DNA from: Lingula anatina
Taxonomy: Eukaryota > Brachiopoda > Lingulata > Lingulida > Lingulidae
Length of the DNA stretch: 64,000 bases
Direction: 5' to 3'
Assembly: GCF_001039355.2 (NCBI RefSeq)
Contig: NW_019775862.1
Coordinates: forward strand, 124,422-188,421
Shown: positions 61,746 through 64,000 of the stretch, piece after piece
Numbering within the stretch: position 1 is the stretch's first letter
How the letters are laid out: every line of letters begins with the position of its first letter
The notes under the pieces: model-generated
The model's database searches: none
What the model was told of the DNA's origin: nothing
Seen by the model: only the letters and a program-made list of their open reading frames with translations
Position numbers and translations under genes: made by a program

Positions 61746-62701
61746 ACTATTGCTACGACCCATATGCATCTGTCCAATGCTTTTTTGTGTCCAGGCCTAG
61801 AACTTCGATATATCATTATCGAATCCCGTAAAGTTAAAAAGACGACGGAAATTTTAAGAATGTAAAATTTTAGGTGAGCATTTGTTTTAATAATTCATCA
61901 TTTGTTCAATCTGTTTCAAAGCAATATTATGAATATTACCACGGTCGAGCACAAAACACAATCTGTTTTATTCTTCTCTCTGTCTCACCTAACGCATTAT
62001 TGTCAATATTCGCCTCGGCACTGCATTTACTGCGGGACTTGTGTTAGTTGCTATTTGCAAGCAAGATGTATTTATCTGCGTTAAATTTTTGATAAGAGAA
62101 AAAGGTAAGGGGAATAAGTTTTTCAGTCCGCTTTATGTTTTAAAGGTAAGATTAATTTATTTGTACAACGTGTCTGGTGTGGCTGGAACAGTCCTAATTT
62201 TTTAATCTCTTCTCGAACGGCTTTTATCAAAAGTCTTATTTGAAAATGTTTCTTGCTTGGGATTTTTGTCTTTTCGTAAAACATTTAATATTAATACATA
62301 AATGTATAGACCCTCCAGTCCCAATGCCCCATAAACATAAATTGTGACAGTGCCAAAGCTGTGAGAATTTGGTTTTAGATTCATCTTTAAAAATATTTAT
62401 ATGCCTAGAGTAAGCCTTTCCCGCCCACAGGCCAAAACCTTTATCAGCAAGCGGTTGAATGAGTATATAAATTGACCATATAGATAGACTAAAGCACATG
62501 AATAGTGAGAACACTACTAATTTATTACCACCACATGCGTCACCAATAAAGTAAGAATAATGTTACCTAATAATTATAAGAGACAGTATTTCAGGTTAAA
62601 CCAAAACTAGGCAGCCCAACTCGGCAGCTTGGCTGACAGGAGGACGCTGTCATTCTCTGTACTACATATATCTGTGGTGAAGCCAGTTGACCTCCATCAA
62701 C

Positions 62702-64000
62702 ATGTCAGGGTCACTGGTGGCCTTTGAAAGTGAGCTGAACGCCATTGTGAAAGAGGTAATTATTTTGTGGTTCAGCCTGTTATCAAAAACTTTTAGCCTA
62801 TTGACACCTTGATCAACTGAAGCTAAGAGTCTACTGCCCCAAAGCAGGCACTGATCAGCAACTGAATAGATATATATAATAATATTTAACAGGTTTATCT
62901 CCTGTTTTACTGGCATTAGGCATTGTGTTAAGAGTGATTCCTATTTCAAAAGAAGAATTGAAGTAGTGGAAATAACTTTACACAGCCATTGTAGCAGGTT
63001 TACAAATTTCTGGGAATATTAAAGGTTATTTTAGTTTTGCTAAATTAGTAAAAGAAAACATTTCCTAAAAAAAAGTTTTCAAATTTATTACTATTGTGAC
63101 ACAAACTATTGATTTGGCTGAGTTTTTACATATTATCAACTAAAGATACAATAATATAATGCTAGAATGAGAGAAAGACTGCAATAAATCCTACTTCAGT
63201 TTTGTTTCATAATTTGCGTTGTGTTTGTTTCAGTACCTAGAGTTTGCTGGTTACGAGCGTGCAGTCAGTTCATTTGAAACGGAATGTTCAGAGAAAGGGA
63301 AGACGATTTCACCCTCCAAGAAAGGTGCCAAACCCCCCAGGACCAACTCCAGGCTCCTAGCAGTACAGGTAAAAAAATGGATTCTTCCTCAACTCTCTCT
63401 CCTCCAGACAGGGTTTTTCCCAGGATTGGGGGTACACGCCATCCATAATTATAACATGTAATTTCCTACAAAATTTTAGAGTCCAAGTATGCTTAAATTC
63501 GTCATATTTCCAAAAAAAAATCTATAAGCCGTACAGCCATCTTTGAAACCTTAGGCCGTCCAGGGATGCTGGCGGCCGTCCAAATGACGGTTGGATGGTT
63601 TGCTGGGAAAACTGTTGTCTCTAGATACACAAGGTAAGTACTAGATAAATCTATAAAAGCGAGGAGAAAAGGGGAAGATGGCTAAAATAAAAAAAAAAAT
63701 ACGGGGATGGAAGAAAAGGAACAGACCTTGAATTGTAACATTAAATTTTTGCAGAGTAAAAAATTAAATACAAGAGTAATAAAAAAGTAAAGGTGAGGGA
63801 AGAAGGCCCCTTTGTTTGTATTCAAACGTGTTCTTTAAAAGATTATTAAATGTATTTTCTTCTTGTGGAATATGTATCTAAAGTGCTATTCATCAAGGCG
63901 TAGCCAGTCTAGCAGAATATTTTAAAGAAATATTTCATTTTGTATTATCTTCTTTTTTCTCTCTTTCTACAGAACGAGATGGTGCAGCTGTTCCAGTATG
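62702..64000 (+). CDS. ARMC9: LisH domain-containing protein ARMC9, N-terminal exons (continues past the window)
   Basis: ARMC9 is a basal-body/ciliary protein with an N-terminal LisH motif and armadillo-type repeats. Three exons are in view: 62702-62755, 63234-63368, and 63973 to the window end; all junctions are GT-AG and phase 0. The protein starts MSGSLVAFESELNAIVKE and continues YLEFAGYERAVSSF, then ECSEKGK; this follows the ARMC9 pattern of a short acidic lead, the LisH helix pair (VKEYLxFAxxExxxxxF) and ECxxKGK. Residues 47-63 are a basic linker (SPSKKGAKPPRTNSRL), and the third exon begins NEMVQLFQY. The armadillo part lies outside. Other LisH proteins are possible, but the spacing of the first 45 residues fits ARMC9 best. 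No promoter motif was recognised in the 5' leader (about 62625-62701). Confidence 0.75.

Larger units (their letters stand above)
59044..62640. other. Intergenic region between the peptidase gene and ARMC9
   Basis: No gene seen. It is occupied by a MITE copy, a 200-bp tandem duplication, two further element copies and a palindromic minisatellite, all listed separately, plus G-run (61396-61413) and C-run (60812-60828) homopolymers and an (AT)n run at 60469-60484. Confidence 0.6.

Noticed and set aside
62236-62514. 92-codon minus-strand frame upstream of ARMC9
   Set aside because: Composition is plausible but I see no family motif, start context or splice support.

Overview
The window is AT-rich nuclear DNA from a bilaterian animal. 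The spliced genes, GT-AG introns, tRNA-derived SINEs, very many short inverted-repeat elements and abundant simple repeats suggest a marine invertebrate, but I cannot name the species or phylum from the sequence. Most of the 64 kb is intron, intergenic DNA and mobile-element debris. I could assemble four complete protein genes and one gene start by joining exons at splice sites with consistent reading phases.

Layout. 1-3.9 kb: no gene; a tRNA-derived SINE and other repeats. 3968-7308 (minus): complete seven-exon cyclophilin H (PPIH), 178 aa. 7.9-9.0 kb: a 1,036-bp element with perfect 23-bp terminal inverted repeats, lying between the divergent gene pair. 9840-23302 (plus): complete seven-exon mitochondrial pyrimidine-nucleotide carrier of the SLC25A33/36 type, 341 aa. 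Its last two exons and 3'UTR occur again at 24489-26493 after a single N, which looks like an unmerged contig overlap. 29675-30424 (plus): single-exon iodothyronine deiodinase whose in-frame TGA is read as selenocysteine. 31.6-44 kb: nested, shuffled segmental duplications carrying two copies of a decayed Tc1-like transposase, tRNA-like heads, a 19-bp minisatellite and a large palindrome. 45-49.5 kb: a LINE fragment, a palindromic element and a nearly full-length but broken RTE-like retrotransposon. 50075-59043 (plus): an eight-exon gene for a 756-aa protein with two copies of a death-effector-like helical module plus a second helical module, followed by a trypsin-fold peptidase domain with an intact catalytic triad. 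I do not recognise this architecture as a named family, and it is the best candidate here for an undescribed system. 62702 to the end (plus): first exons of a LisH-domain ARMC9 orthologue.

The genes do not form one pathway. PPIH acts in the spliceosome, the carrier imports pyrimidine nucleotides into mitochondria, the deiodinase handles iodothyronines, ARMC9 is a ciliary/basal-body protein, and the death-fold/peptidase protein is probably a signalling or innate-immunity factor (inference only). All exon joins are by eye from splice consensus, phase and family similarity; no transcript evidence was available.
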